Shown here in pieces: positions 22,592 to 35,363 of a DNA stretch of 64,000 nt. The position numbers and the translations under genes were made by a program. Source of the DNA: Cannabis sativa (Eukaryota; Streptophyta; Magnoliopsida; Rosales; Cannabaceae); the NCBI RefSeq assembly GCF_029168945.1, contig NC_083601.1:38305660-38369659 (forward strand), written 5' to 3'. The notes below the pieces were generated by a model, which did no database searches, had not been told where the DNA came from, and saw only the letters and a program-made list of their open reading frames with translations. How positions within the stretch are numbered: the stretch's first letter is position 1; the number at the start of each line of letters is the position of its first letter.

Positions 22592-23507
22592 AAGAAGCTC
22601 ACTGCTCACGCGGCCTTGGAGTCCTGTTGGTGAAGAAGAAGAAAGACCAACCAAAAGGACTAGAAAGGACCAAGGCAAGTTTTGATGGGCTTGCTCATGG
22701 ATCATGGGCCAACCCATCGAAAATTCGGAAAATATACTAGTATCAGGTCAAAATTCGAATAGTACCACATCACAATTTTTGTATTGATTTTTAACTACGC
22801 TGCAGATTTAAAAATTGGTCCGGTTTTGATTGAAAAACAAAAAACCTTTTGCTGAAAATAAGCTTATAATCAAAAATAAATAAATAAAAAAATAAAACTC
22901 GAAAAAAGAATTGTGTTACTTTTATTCTTTTTATGAGTAATAATATGTACACACATAATTTATTTTACACACAAACATAAGACACACCCATGTGACAAGC
23001 TATTTTTGGAATTTACTTACCACATAAATGTGTATTAATTTTATATGTTAATTTTGTGTGTACATATCATTAATCATTACCCTTAATATTATTTCATTGT
23101 CAAAGCAAGGGTCATTGGTGTACACTATAGAATTGTTTTCCTCACTATATGATTAATGCATCCAATGCTGGAGAAAAAAGGGGAAGATATAACAAGTTAC
23201 TGGATTGATAAAATGGCTGAACACTATTATTGATTAATTATTACCTTGGAGATTTATTCTACAAGAATTTTAGAAATTATTCTTCTTTTTTTCACTTTTT
23301 TTTTTCAATTCTGCAACAAAAATGTATTTTTAGTAAACAATATAATGAGCTACCCCTTTCTATAAATGTACAAACAGTCACAAGCAGCTTGCCATCAAGC
23401 AGAAGAAGACTCACTGATACTTGTTCCTCAAAGCCAGAGGACCTTCTTCTTCTTCTATAATAATGGTTTTCCCATCAGAGCTTTCGTAGGTTTGAAATTT
23501 GGCTAAG
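22592..23507. other. Spacer between IMP1 promoter side and SPS 3' end
   Basis: AT-rich DNA holding the IMP1 upstream region and the SPS 3' untranslated region on the minus strand. An AATAAT and TTCTTCTTCT-rich segment lies just after the SPS stop. Nothing else was recognised. Confidence 0.4.
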
Positions 23508-26299
23508 TCAGTCAATCCTTTCAAGATTAAACATCACCATGTCCTCCAAAGCTCTTCGAAAAGAGCTCTGAGGAAGACATTGCAGATTTTGGATTGCAAC
23601 ATCAGCCTTTTCCTTTGCCAACTCCTGTGCCTTCTCAATACCACCACAACTCTTGACTAACTCAATGGCTTCGTCAAGAGAACCAGTCTCACTGAATTCC
23701 GACTCTATGATCTCTCTAAGTTTTGGCTCTTTCTCAAGTGCGAAAATTACAGGCGCTGTTAGGTTCCCTTTCGCAAGATCACTGCCTGCTGGCTTCCCCA
23801 GCTGCTCTGCTGATTGTGTAAAGTCCAAGATATCATCAACAACTTGGAAGGACAGACCGAGATTCCTACCATATTCGTACATTTTCCCAGCTATATAGCT
23901 TTCGACCCCACTAAAAATTGCAGCGCCTTTGGTACTAGCAGCAATTAAGGACGCTGTTTTGTAGTAGCTCTTGATCAAGTACTCCTCAAGTTCGACATCA
24001 CAATCAAACAAGCTCGACGCTTGCTTTATTTCGCCACTTGCAAAATCTTTGATTACCTGCCAAAGAACTAAAATAATTACATATAAATTATAGGTTAAAT
24101 AATGAATGCACCCTAATTCCATGGATTGAAATCGAATTGGAATGGCCTTTCCAAGATTCAAATCAATAATGAAACTCTGTAGTTATAAATTCAGGCTTCC
24201 CGAATATGAATATTCAACGCAATTTATTTACCTGGCTAATGAGTTTAATGACTTCAAGGTTTTCAAGATTTGCAAGATACCATGATGACTGTGCAAACAT
24301 GAAATCTCCTGCAAGTACTGCCACTCTTGTACCATACAATTGATGAACAGTTTCCTTCCCTGTACAGTTCAGATCATACTGACTTTCAGAAAAACTAAAA
24401 TAATGTGATAAGGGAAAATCTGCGAGCAGAGTGTATAAGCAAAATAAAGGGTAGAAGTTCAGAGGATGTAATTGAATCTAATCAGTTCAGTTGATATTAT
24501 CATCAAACTAACAAGTTTTTCAAGTTGAAAGAAAGAAGTACAAGATCTTGGAGTTCTCTCTATAGACTCATATTCACTAGGTTATGCAGTACTCGTGAGC
24601 GTTTTGACTGAAGTGAAACTCAAGTATGAATTTTCCTGTAAGGATGCAAATACATACCTCGACGCATATCACTATCATCCAACACATCATCATGTATCAA
24701 GCTAGCTGTATGAATCATCTCAATAATCTCTGCCAAACGCCTGTGCTCTGTGGTAAGTTCCCTGAAGCAAGCAGTTTTAAATGAAGCTTATATTCTGTAC
24801 AGTTGGACATATGACATCGAAATATTAGAAGATACCTTGAAAATACTCACTTCAGCCCAGCTAATTCTGCTGTTGCTCTTGAAACTAAAAACACCAAAGC
24901 TGGTCTCATTCTCTTCCCACCAGCACCAAATATTTGCTCAGCAGCAGACATCAGAACTGGGTTTTCTGCTCCAACAACCTACACAAGCATTTTCATCAAA
25001 TAAATTATCAAGGGTGTAACTGAGCTTATTCTTACAATGCAGCACAGTATATTTTTTCAAGGATCTATATATCAACATATTCTGTTAAAATCTATATATT
25101 CTATTGCAAATCACATTGGACAATCAGCTGATGCCATAATACACTTCAAATTCCAGATGAACTTACTGTCTATCTCTCATTAAAGTAATATGTCAAAAGA
25201 TTAAAGAAAGAATCATAGACCACTTTAGAGCTTATTATGCCCCAATACACTATGCAGCAACAAACAAGATGTTATTAAATTTGTAAATTGTATCTGATTC
25301 CTTCTTTTTTTTTTTAGGCTTAAGGAAGGACAAGCGATGAACGATTTCTGTTGGGATAATAAGAAGAGGGTGCCAGTGACATACTAGATGTAACTAAGTC
25401 CAAATTATGTAGGCAGCCATTGATATATTTAGGTATTCATGTAAGAATTCCGACCAGCACAGAAGAAAGTGAGTAACTTATGTAGTACCTTAAATAAGCT
25501 CTCTAATATTTCTACACACCAGCTCAAATTACACTCATAAAACAAGATATGTTCTGTCTCTTATACAGGGTATTGTCAGGAGCATAGGAACCAATTTCTG
25601 AATTTTGATTCATGAGAAAAGATTGGAACTGCCTAGTGATTTCGCTTAAAGACTTTATGAATAGACAATCATACAACCTTTGATATCATTTTCTATATAC
25701 AAATCTACCACAAAAGTATAACTAACTCCAAAAGTATAAGTTGGAGCTGTGCCAAGCTTAGCAGGCATAAAAAATAGCTGTGAAAGAAGTGAATGGCAAC
25801 ACGACATAGATCATACATGGATACAAAAACATCCCAGAATAACTCCAACAAAAAGTACTCACCGACTGAAGATTACGGTTCAAAGTCAGGAGGTCATCAG
25901 CAACCACTTCAAACAAATTTGTTAAGGAAATGGACTTTTTTGGCTCCTCCAAATTCAAAACTCGTGGAGGACCTTGAGTAGCACCTGTATAGGTTCAAGT
26001 ACGAGTATTTAAGTTACAAATTATATCTCATAAAGTTACATATAAACGAAAAGCTATAATGCGTTATTACCATTAAGCAGAGGCTCAACTGTTTTCATGG
26101 AAGAGACTCGACAAAGAGTCCGGTCCCGACGAGTGGTAACCAATCTCCGAACTCCATAAACTCTACTATTTCCCTTAGAAATTACCTTGGAGTAATTTCT
26201 AACTGAAGACCTTTCGAATGAAGAGCTAGAAGAACAGCCACAAGCAACCAAATCCAAAACAGTCCTTCCCAAATCAAGATTATGGTAAGTAGACATCAT
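23508..26299 (-). CDS. SPS: Solanesyl (polyprenyl) diphosphate synthase, plastid type
   Basis: A trans-prenyltransferase that builds the long isoprenoid tail, in plastids for plastoquinone. Six exons join in frame: 26299-26071, 25984-25863, 24978-24851, 24761-24658, 24359-24232 and 24056-23508, giving 419 residues. The first 80 or so residues are Ser/Arg-rich and acid-poor, as expected of a plastid transit peptide. Visible: [12 protein letters not shown]; the first Asp-rich motif as LIHDDVLDD (Asp184, Asp185, Asp188); [12 protein letters not shown]; and the second Asp-rich motif as [11 protein letters not shown] (Asp311, Asp312, Asp315), followed by [16 protein letters not shown]. All catalytic motifs are intact. 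The residues before the first Asp motif fit a long-chain product, but chain length is not proven by sequence. Start: two consecutive ATGs at 26299. Plastid rather than mitochondrial location is inferred from the N-terminus and from synteny with SPS1/SPS2. Confidence 0.93.
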
Positions 26300-27235
26300 T
26301 GCTGTAAGCAAGACCCAGAAACCGAAATCTTCAGAAAACACTCTGAAATCAAAAACCCAAATGTAAATTCTGCTCAAACTAAACCAAACACCAACAAGAA
26401 AGGAGTCAGGAAAAGACAAATGGGTAATGAAGAGAAGTTGAGAAAAAAAAAATTGAACTTTCATATATTAGTTCATTGGCTTAGAAGCTTCGCTTTTAAC
26501 ATAGAACACATGTTGGAGTTGAGATTGAGTGGATCCAAGTAGCCCACATAATTTTTCTTTCTTTGGTTCCTACTTCCTTATCATTTTTGTACACAGAAAA
26601 AGGTGAGTGACTCTAGGACAAAGTGCTAGTATCGTATAATGACACCCTTATTTGAGAAAGGAGTCAAATTTTGTGTTATTTATTATTGGTCAATCGACTC
26701 AATCCTAGCCAAATAATATTATTAAGCAAATAAATATTTCTTTCCCAAAAATAAAATAGAATAAAATAATTTCTTAGAAATAAAATCAGAATCCGTTTAA
26801 AAATAAAATAAGAATTAAGGACCATAGCATTAGCATAGGCATCAATTATGCCACCGATAGATTAGATAGAACCATTGTAACGTCGGTCGTATTTCTCCAT
26901 ATAATAGACTACATCTACACGTTATTTTGTATACCATACACATTTTGCAACAAAGAAATCGTGATTTGTGGACCTTTTCCTACCATACTCAAGGTCTTTT
27001 TCCATTTGTCAGAAAAGAAAGGGTCTTTTTCCAAACTAAAAATGGAGAAAAAATAAATACCTACAAGTATAATATGCACCCGTCACACCTCAATTAAATA
27101 ATTAAAATATTTAGTAACACTTTTCAATTAATTTTTTATTTTTTAATTAAAATAGTAAAAATATTTTCAAAATACAAATTCTCTAAAGATGAGTGCTACC
27201 GTCAAACTCCTATTATAATCTCTTTGTTAACTTCA
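26300..27235. other. SPS upstream region and AT-rich spacer
   Basis: The first 250 bases include the SPS 5' leader (the frame is open upstream but shows no family similarity). The rest holds no recognisable gene or repeat. Confidence 0.4.
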
Positions 27236-27239
27236 ATGC

Positions 27240-27495
27240 CCAAAAACACATGTTGGAAATTTTTTTTCACGATAGTATTTGTTATGATTACAACATCATC
27301 TCTGTAAATTTTTGAAAATTTTCGAATAGTTTACAATGTCGAAAATACATTTGAAATTTTTTGAATACGTGTGGTAAACGGAAATATCAAGAATTATATT
27401 TTCAATATTGTAAATAATTCAAAAAATTTCAAAAATTTATAAAATGATACTGTAAATATATCAAATACTGCTATGAAAAAAAAATATTCTGGCAT
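27240..27495. mobile_element. Palindromic MITE-like element, family P, partial copy
   Basis: Contains the family landmarks ACAACATCATCTCTGTAAATTTTTGAAAA-like sequence, TTTACAATGTCGAAAA, its inverted partner TTTTCAATATTGTAAA, and GTCAAACTCC/GCTATGAAAAAAA near the ends. Closest to the copy at 14080-14340. Confidence 0.45.
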
Positions 27496-27629
27496 GTGAC
27501 TTCAAGCATAGAGGTTGACTAAGAGATTTTAATTAGCACTCTTCTTCTATAAAATTGTTTTTAATTTTCAAAAAATTTAAAATTTTAAAAAACAAAAAAA
27601 TGTCTCTTTCAATTTTTTTTTAAATAGAA

Positions 27630-27745
27630 CCCAAACCCAAACCCCAAACTCAAACCCCAGCCCCAACCTTGGCCCCAACCTCTAGACTTGGACTTGAATC
27701 TGGACCCCAGCCTTGGCCCTACCCTGACTCCAAACCCAGCCCCCT
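27630..27745. repeat. C-rich degenerate short-period repeat island (family R)
   Basis: About 115 bases of imperfect CCAAACCC/CCCCAGCC/TTGGACCC units with a period near 6, standing out against AT-rich flanks. A longer island of the same type lies at 45480-45950. All frames are open but give only low-complexity Pro-rich peptides, so I do not call a gene. Confidence 0.6.
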
Positions 27746-28578
27746 AGTTCAAAGAGAAATAGGATTTTTTTAGCGTGGGCTTATCTTTCCTATCTAATTC
27801 GAAACTGAATAAGTTTTTTGCATGTGCTATCTTATGTTATCTTTTTCTATCCCTCATTGGCTATATAAGAAGTGAACTCCAGTGGATTTCAGTAAGCAAT
27901 CTAGTAGGAAATCGAAAGTAATCAGGGAGTACAAATTTCGAAGAGTAAAATCAATATTGAAGGCTTTCTTAACATGGTTTTTCAGCATTATTTTCTTCTT
28001 TTATTCTAAATGAATATGTGTGAAATTGCTACAATGAACATGAGTAGCTAAACATTTCATTAGGGTCTAGATGGAGATTGTTTGATATTGATTTGTGGTT
28101 TTAATATGATTTAATTTTCTCTCAATTTCTATGTATTATATTTCATTCGTACTTAATTACTTTTAATTGCTTGATCATCAATTAAATGTCTATGATTTTG
28201 ATGCAAGATCTGAGAAGTAAGCGTCGATTATACTATAGTGAAATAAAACTGAATTTTGATATAAGACGAGAGTACCTATATGGTTTGGATAGTTTATAGA
28301 AATTCTGTGTTTAATGCATGTTACATATCATTTTATTTTTCCTATTATGAATCCCTAACTAATTATCAAAATTTAACAAAAAGAAAAACAAATAACTATC
28401 CATTATACATAAAAATAATTATCAAATTTAAAATATTTTTCTTAAATATAATATTTCAAATTTTAAATGATATACGTGATTTTTAATATCATGTGGCAAT
28501 ATTTTATTTCTTTTATATTTTAGAGATTTTTATATTCTTAAAGTTGTTACAAATTTTTTAGGTAAAATTATATTATAA
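27746..28578. other. AT-rich intergenic DNA, no gene recognised
   Basis: Short interrupted frames only. A TATA-like CTATATAAG at about 27873 is present without a coding partner. Confidence 0.35.
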
Positions 28579-28955
28579 TAACTTCTTAGAGTAATTTGCG
28601 GCATAAATACTTAAGTTTAACACTCCAAGTTGCAAATAAATATCTAAGTTTAATTTTTTGTGGTAATAATATCTAAGTTATATTTTTTGAACTCTGTAGG
28701 TACCTGATCATTAAATTTTAAGTCATTATCCACGTGTCATTTTCTTATTAGTATAATTAAATTATTTTTTAAAAAATAAAAAAGTTGATGACTTGCACTA
28801 ATTAGAAAGTGACACGTGGCAATTTACTTAATACTTAATAGCCAAGTACTTACAAAAGTTCCAGAATTATAACCGTCAAAAATTAAACTTAGTTATTTAT
28901 TTATAACTGAAAGTTAAACTTAAGTATTTATATCGCAAATTACTCTAACTTCTTA
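28579..28955. mobile_element. MULE-type MITE with perfect 10-bp target duplication
   Basis: The element 28589-28945 starts GAGTAATTTGCGGCATAAAT and ends ATATCGCAAATTACTC, with the inner arms AGTATTTAAGTTTAA/TTAAACTTAAGTATTT also inverted. It is flanked on both sides by the exact 10-bp TAACTTCTTA (28579-28588 and 28946-28955). A 9-11 bp duplication with these TIRs indicates a Mutator-type MITE. Its end GTAATTTGCGGCA resembles the TIR end of the Pack-MULE at 8.57 kb (AAATTTGCGGCAAAA). Confidence 0.82.
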
Positions 28956-29076
28956 TATTAAAAAAGAAAAAATATATTAAAAATTGGTAAGGTTAAATTT
29001 GATATAATATTATTACTTAGTTATTATTAAATAAATTAAAAATATAATTATTTTATAAGTATAAGTTTTTTTAAAT

Positions 29077-29107
29077 ATTCGCCGCAAAACGCGAATTATT
29101 TACTAGT
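29077..29107 (+). mobile_element. Helitron 3' terminus
   Basis: A hairpin with 6-bp stem ATTCGC and GCGAAT (29077-29082 and 29091-29096) is followed after TATTTA by CTAG (29103-29106) and T. The body would lie to the left, possibly reaching towards the MULE MITE. The 5' TC end was not located. Confidence 0.6.
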
Positions 29108-30326
29108 ATTTATATAAATAAGAGATTATTCTATCAAAATAAAACACTGAAAAAATTCTTTCACTTTATTTTCCTTTCTTCATCTACATTTTTTTATTTA
29201 TTTTATTTATTATTCATAATAGTTTTATAATAAATATATAGATAAGAAAATACAAGGTTTAATATGAAAATATACTATATTCTAATTTATTAATTTAGTC
29301 ATTAAGAAAATGTTATTTTATCATTTGTTTTTAGTTGGTAATATCCAATTAATAATTTAGAAATGGTATCTTGGAATCTACCAACTTGTATTTTCATTCC
29401 TTTGACTTAAATGTACAATCTATAATAGATCACCATTCATCAACTACCTACTCTTATCAAATGTTGAAGATAAATTTCTTGTAAAAGGATTTTATTATTA
29501 TTACTAATTGCGTTGCCAATTGGCATTGATTGACACCGCAGACTGCAGAGTATACAAAGAGAGTCCATACTACAATAATGTTGGATTTTTGTTAATTTAT
29601 GTATAAACTAATATTTTATTAATGTTAATTTAACTTTTATGGAAAATATATTAAATATAATTCTTTATATTTTTTTTTATTATTATTAATATATTTTATT
29701 ATTGAGTAGCTAAAGATCATGATGATAAAATAGCAAGTAAACAAATCTAACGGTTAATGTTAATAGCTAAAAATAATAATAATTCAAGTATATATATAAA
29801 AAAAATTATAATATTTATGGTGATGATTTTTTTTTTTTTGAGGAAATATTTACGGTGATGATTTGATACAATATTATAATTATTATTTTTTTATATAGAG
29901 AATTATATTAATATACACTACTAGTGCATACTCTAAATTTTATGTTATTTTTAAATGTTTTAACGGACAAATATAATTTTGATTGGAGAAAAAATATAAA
30001 TTTTATATGGACAAAAATCAAAACAAAAATATGTAAGCGCAAAATAAGAAATATAAATTTTATGGGAAAAAAAAATAAAAATATATTATTATAAATAAAA
30101 AATAAAAATACTCAAAATTTTTATATAAAGTTTGATTTGTAAACAATCAAGTTAATCATGTACTTATATGTCTCTACATGATTATATATGATCTCGCGCA
30201 TCACACATAAGTTTAGCTCTAGACATAGGCAGACTAGATCCGTACTAAGAGTTCACACTCTTTAAAAGGCCATTATTTATAAATTTTATACTTAATTAAT
30301 CTTTATTACCCATAAAATCAAAGAAA
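29108..30326. other. Very AT-rich intergenic DNA
   Basis: No gene, RNA or bounded repeat was recognised. Confidence 0.4.
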
Positions 30327-30447
30327 GAGTTTAGCTTAATTAGTAGAGCATGATATTAATGTTGTAATCCTTAGTTCAAGTCCCATTATAAACACATTCA
30401 ATCATTTATTATGTTATATATGTATATAAATCTTTTTTTTTTTATTT
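30327..30447 (+). mobile_element. tRNA-like sequence, probable SINE or tRNA relic
   Basis: GAGTTTAGCTTAATTAGTAGAGCA is a good match to a tRNA D-arm with A box, and TTAGTTCAAGTCCC, 28 bases later, matches a T-arm with B box. The intended anticodon stem (TGATA/TGTAA) does not pair, so it is not a functional tRNA. A T-run about 35 bases after the B-box part could be a SINE 3' end. No target duplication was identified. Confidence 0.5.
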
Positions 30448-32016
30448 AAGTATATATAAAAGGCTTCAAAATTTTATCCTCCTACAAATTTTCATCACAG
30501 GTTAGGACGATCAAAAAAATACCATTTATGTGACATTAATTTAACATTAAAATTACTTGGAAATTTGGGAAATAGTCTCCCATTCATCCATATTGTTTCT
30601 TAGGTCATAAATTAGAATACATGTTTCATTATAGGAACAATGCCAGTCTCATATATTAAGAGGAGTCAAGATGTAAAAAAAATATTAAGAAGCGCTAATG
30701 AAAAAAAAAGGACAAATTATTTTAAATTATAACACTTTATGTTACATTAAAAAAATATTTTAATATGATTTAAAATATATATTAGTTATTTTCTCTCTAA
30801 CAATTTATTTCTTTTTATTTTTCTTTCTCCACTTCTCTCTCTTTTTTCCTCCACAAAAACAGTATAAGTGATCAAGAGTAAGTATGCGTATGTGTAGAAA
30901 AGTCGTGGAGCCAGCCGCACTTTTCAGTGGGGCAAAAAAAATTTCCTTTGTTAAAGGAGTATAAATGAAAAATATAAGTTGTATAAACAAAAAAATAAAA
31001 ATATGTGAATATTTAAATATATGAAAACTGCAAACTTCATAGGAATAAAAATAAATTTATGTGAGATGAAAATTCAATTATATGGGATAAAAAATATAAA
31101 TTTGATGGGAATAAAAGAAAAATATGTGAAGAGTATAAATGAAAAATATTAATTATACCGGGCAAAAACTAAATATTTAAAAATATATAAACATAAAAAT
31201 TAATTTATAAGAAATTGAGGGACCCCGTAAAATCCCTCCTCTCGTTGTAGAAGGCAATGAATCGTAATCAATGTTTAATAATAATAATAATAAGTAGGTA
31301 TAATTTCCTTTGAATATTTACTAAAATTTGGTAGTGGTTATACAAGGATTTGTGTCAAGCAAGATTATTGACTTAAAATTATTTGTGTCAATATAAGATA
31401 TATATGAATTATATCTTAAAATAAATTACTTTTATCTTATTATATTTTTAAGCTTCCACATAAATTTTCCTTGAGAGTTCACTAATTTTAGACAATATAA
31501 TCACAAACAATTCTTTTTGGCTTGTGATTTCCGAATTACAAGTAATTTTGCCAAGAACTCGTGAATCAAGATTCATTTATAAAATGTCTATCAACCTTTA
31601 ATATAGTCAAATTTGATAGGTAATCCTTCTTTTGCTATTAATTAGTGTATATTGGTTTGTACACATCTGACTATCTTCAAAGTTAATTCAAATTTTAATT
31701 AGTGCATCTATTATCTATAGGTTAATACCTATATTTTTTTTATACTGATATAATAATTATGCAGCCCCGCTCCCATTAAATATTTGGAACAACATAACCA
31801 TAAATTTGAAAGAAAGACAATATTGACTATTGGAGTCTAGAAGGAAATAAGTACAGTGTCAGTAAATTGACACTTAATTAGTTCAGTACCAAATTTATCA
31901 GCTAAACACAATCTTCATAGACTAGTTGTTCTTAAAGGAGATTACAACCCAAGAAAACCCATAAATTGCCTTACATTTTTTTTAAAGCAAAACTTTTCTT
32001 TCTGGGAAATTTTGCA
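30448..32016. other. AT-rich intergenic DNA
   Basis: Contains repeated phrases of the type ATAAATTTTATGGG-AAAAAATAAAAATATG (about 29990-30100 and 31015-31200), an ill-defined AT-rich dispersed repeat. No gene was recognised. Confidence 0.35.
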
Positions 32017-33489
32017 TCAAGCGTAAATGCACTTACCATAACCTGCAAAATCATCAATACAATAATTCGTTTTAGTAAAAACAAAAGTAAATAAACAACC
32101 AAATAATAACAGGATAATAATTTAGGACAATTACACAGCACCACCGACCAAAATATATGATTTGTTTTTTTTTGAGAAAATAATAAAAATGTTTAAAAAC
32201 TCATTTTGTAGGGCATAGTACTGTCTCATAACCCATAAAATAGAATTAAATACTATGAAATTAATTAATAATTTATGAATACAAACAACTTGTTATCATC
32301 ACATTTCAAAATCAGGCACAGAAATTGTTGTAAAAGAAGTTGCCATATGTAATTGAATAATAGATATATTTTGGCGTTATTGCTTACTTGGGTCGGTTAC
32401 AACGACAAGAGCAGAGTTTCTGAAAATACAATTCCAGCGGTTTCTTCCATTGGCTTGGTAGTAGAGATTCATGGCTATGGAGGCACGGTTAATGAGGTTG
32501 TCTGGTAAGGAACAAGGGCACCCCTTTTCCATGATACTGCAATCCACTTGTGAACATGCATAGTCTAAAATTCCTTGAAGTGCTGCTGCTTCTGTTGATG
32601 GTTTTGCCACACACCAAGTTTTCTGTTCCTATATCATCAAATTATAATTATTATATATTCAACCAACAATATGCAACATATTCTTCAAAATTAATGTATG
32701 TATACCTGTCCATGCACCATTAGCAGAGTTTCTGCAAAAAGGAAGACCAAAGTTAAATCAGAGACATATATTGCATGATAAGGCAATAATTATGATGATG
32801 TTGTGCCCATTTTGAAAGGACCCCACTTGAGGCTAAATCATTTTAATTAAGAAAAGAAAGCAACCCTTAAATGATGAAAGAAAAACTGTACCAAATTTTA
32901 TTGAAACAAACAATGCAGAGGGTACATGATAAGATTAAGATATCCAATAATTATATCCCACCAATAAATTAAAATATTTGACCCTAAGTTCCAAAATAGT
33001 AGCCAAAGTTAAATTGAAAAAAGATGCTATGTTTGGATGCGAGAGTTTAGTACAAAAACATTTTACTAGAGTAAACAATAGTGAAAAGTATGGGGAAAAC
33101 ATTTTCCTAAAATTTTGTAATAAGCTTCATTTTATCATTTCTCTTTCTGATTTGATACAAGATTTTATTTAAATTAGAAAAAAAAAATCTATTTTTCTAA
33201 GAATATAATCTCTCATTTTTCTTAAAACTCCCAACAAAAGAAAATGAAATGCTTTGGAATTAATTCATTTGTTTTCCCCCTGAAATCTGAGTTCCAAACT
33301 GGTTAAAAAACTGAAACTAAAAAAATGGCTCATATAATAAAATCAATTAAAACATCAGTCCAAATAAAGGTAACCCTGAGAAAATTTATCTTTATAGGAG
33401 TCATAACTACTATGGTGAACAAACAAACCTGAAGTGAAGGATAAAAGGAGGAGCCAAAGGGGGAGAGCCAAAGCTGCTTTATTAGCCAT
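32017..33489 (-). CDS. Small secreted X8-domain (CBM43) protein, callose-binding type
   Basis: X8 domains bind beta-1,3-glucan (callose); related proteins act in cell walls and at plasmodesmata. Four exons join in frame: 33489-33429, 32731-32706 (only 26 bases), 32628-32388 and 32042-32017 (26 bases), giving 117 residues. Visible: a signal peptide (MANKAALALPLWLLLL to about residue 29, ending VHGQ); then the X8 domain from KTWCVAKPSTEAALQ-like sequence with the conserved Cys set (WC, YAC, VDC, GCPC, WNC, GKC) and DPSYGKC at the end. There is no C-terminal hydrophobic tail, so unlike the PDCB proteins it is probably not GPI-anchored. The frame could also end within the third exon (DPSKQ stop), but the fourth exon restores the conserved terminal Cys. 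It corresponds in family and position to Arabidopsis At1g78520, between an SPS and a kinase. Confidence 0.88.
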
Positions 33490-35363
33490 TGATTTGTACT
33501 ATGATGACTTTGAAGACTACTCTAGCAAGTATATATAGCTGTTTAAGACAAACAGAGAATGTTAGAAGTATGGAATGAAAATGATGAATGAAAAAAGCTA
33601 CTTTTAATGGTTGGGTTTTGGTTACTTGAGTATACCAAAAGTTGAGGCTTTTAAACTGAAATCAAAAGGTGTCAAATGGGCTAATAACGGCTATATTTAT
33701 GGATATGAGCTGTTATATATAGCCTAAACGGGGATTAAGAAATAAGAATCATTTTGATCTCAGAGAAAATGGAACAAGTGGAAAAGGTGAGCTAAGAAGT
33801 GATTGGTTGGGCGTGAACTTTATGACTTTGATTAGCTTAATTCTCTTTTCTCTCGTACCATTGTCCTTTCAAATTCTCTTTTCGCAATTGGACTTGGACC
33901 TCTCATCTTATGCTCCTTGGATTTACCAAAAGTTAAATAAGCTTTAGTCTTTTGGCTTTCTCAAAAAATTAAATAAAAAGCTTTGGCCAACATTTTAAAA
34001 CGAAAAGAAAGGCTCACATTTCTGTGATTAATTATATTCCTGGATTGGTTTATGTTGAGATGAATTTGATAGTTTTAGCAATGGAAAAATGTTATGTGCT
34101 CAGTTTACACTAGATCATGTTCGTACCCGGCTTGTAACGAACGTTAGTAATTTGGACAAATATATTGTAATATTTTAAGGTAGTTGCAAACTAGAAATGC
34201 AATCCCCAAATTCCAAGCATTAAAGTTGTTGAGAAAAATAACAATAATAGTACTAATAATAAAATTGTGACATTCCATTTCATTTTTCAATGTTATTGTT
34301 TTGTTTATTGGGAAGTAAGGAGTTGTTGGAACCAAATCAAAATATGTTAATGAGGGGTGTGTGGATTGTGATGATGCAGTCAGGGGGTCCCATTCAAACT
34401 TCAAACTTTAACCTTTTTCTTTTTTGATGGGATGGTTAAACCAATGACCAACCTCAACTACTTATATAAAAAAATGACCAAGCTCAACCCAATCAGCAGG
34501 TGGTGCCTTTATCTATTTCCAATCCTTCAAATTAATTGTCATCACCCACATCTGCATGCAATGTGTGTACGCCGTAATAGTTGGCGTTATATTGTAGGAC
34601 ATTTTTTTCACTACACATTTAGGTTGCCACGCACAAGCACAAGGTGCCTTAAAATCTATTTTTTAAGTTATTTGGATACAACAATATTAATGTTTATAGG
34701 TAGCACTCTATAATTAGTTAGTAATATTCTTTAAAATCTATTTTTCAAGTAATTTGTGATTCGATTCTTAATAATCAATAACAATATAACACAAAAAAAA
34801 AAATATTAAACAGCAAAGATATCTTTTAACATTTGTATAGAGAATATTAACTATTAAGGTCATATATAACTTTTCATTTCCATAAATTTCAATAAAGTGT
34901 TACAGTAGAACTTCTATCGAAGAATACTCTATTCAAGAATAATCTTTAATTTATTATTAAAAAAAATCAAGTCTAGGGCCAATTAAATAATCTCTAAATT
35001 ATAATTAGTTATATATTTTCTAAGTCTCGTATTAATAAAATATACCTCTATACAAGAATACTTACATCTTAAATAAAATATATGCATATATTTTGTAAAT
35101 TTATTTACATACAATTAATAATTTTATTCTAAATTATAATATATGTACAAACATTATATTTACTTAAAATAATTTTATTATGATATAGTATTAATAATTG
35201 TTTATTATTATTATTGTTACATTGATATTTTTTGGTATTTTAATTTTTTTTTCTAGTGTAACTCTATTTAGTTCTAACATCTCAATTAGAATATAATTTA
35301 CTTAGTCTCAACTATATTCTTGAATAAAAATTTTACTGTCTATTGAAACTTGAACGTTATATT
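33490..35363. other. Intergenic DNA upstream of the X8 gene
   Basis: The X8 promoter side, with a TATATATAG at about 33529-33537, roughly 45 bases before the start codon. Frames of 86-93 codons at 34144-34713 have no family similarity. No transposon ends were seen. Confidence 0.4.

Noticed and set aside
22592..22717. Upstream in-frame extension of IMP1 (start at 22717)
   Set aside because: The added 42 residues have no similarity to IMP1 N-termini, whereas [11 protein letters not shown] at 22591 does. It is probably leader sequence.
30327..30393. Functional tRNA gene
   Set aside because: The anticodon stem does not pair and the acceptor stem is not evident.
32377..32387. X8 protein ending DPSKQ within exon 3
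   Set aside because: GTAAGC right after GACCCAA is a good donor, and the next exon supplies SYGKCIYA with the conserved terminal Cys.
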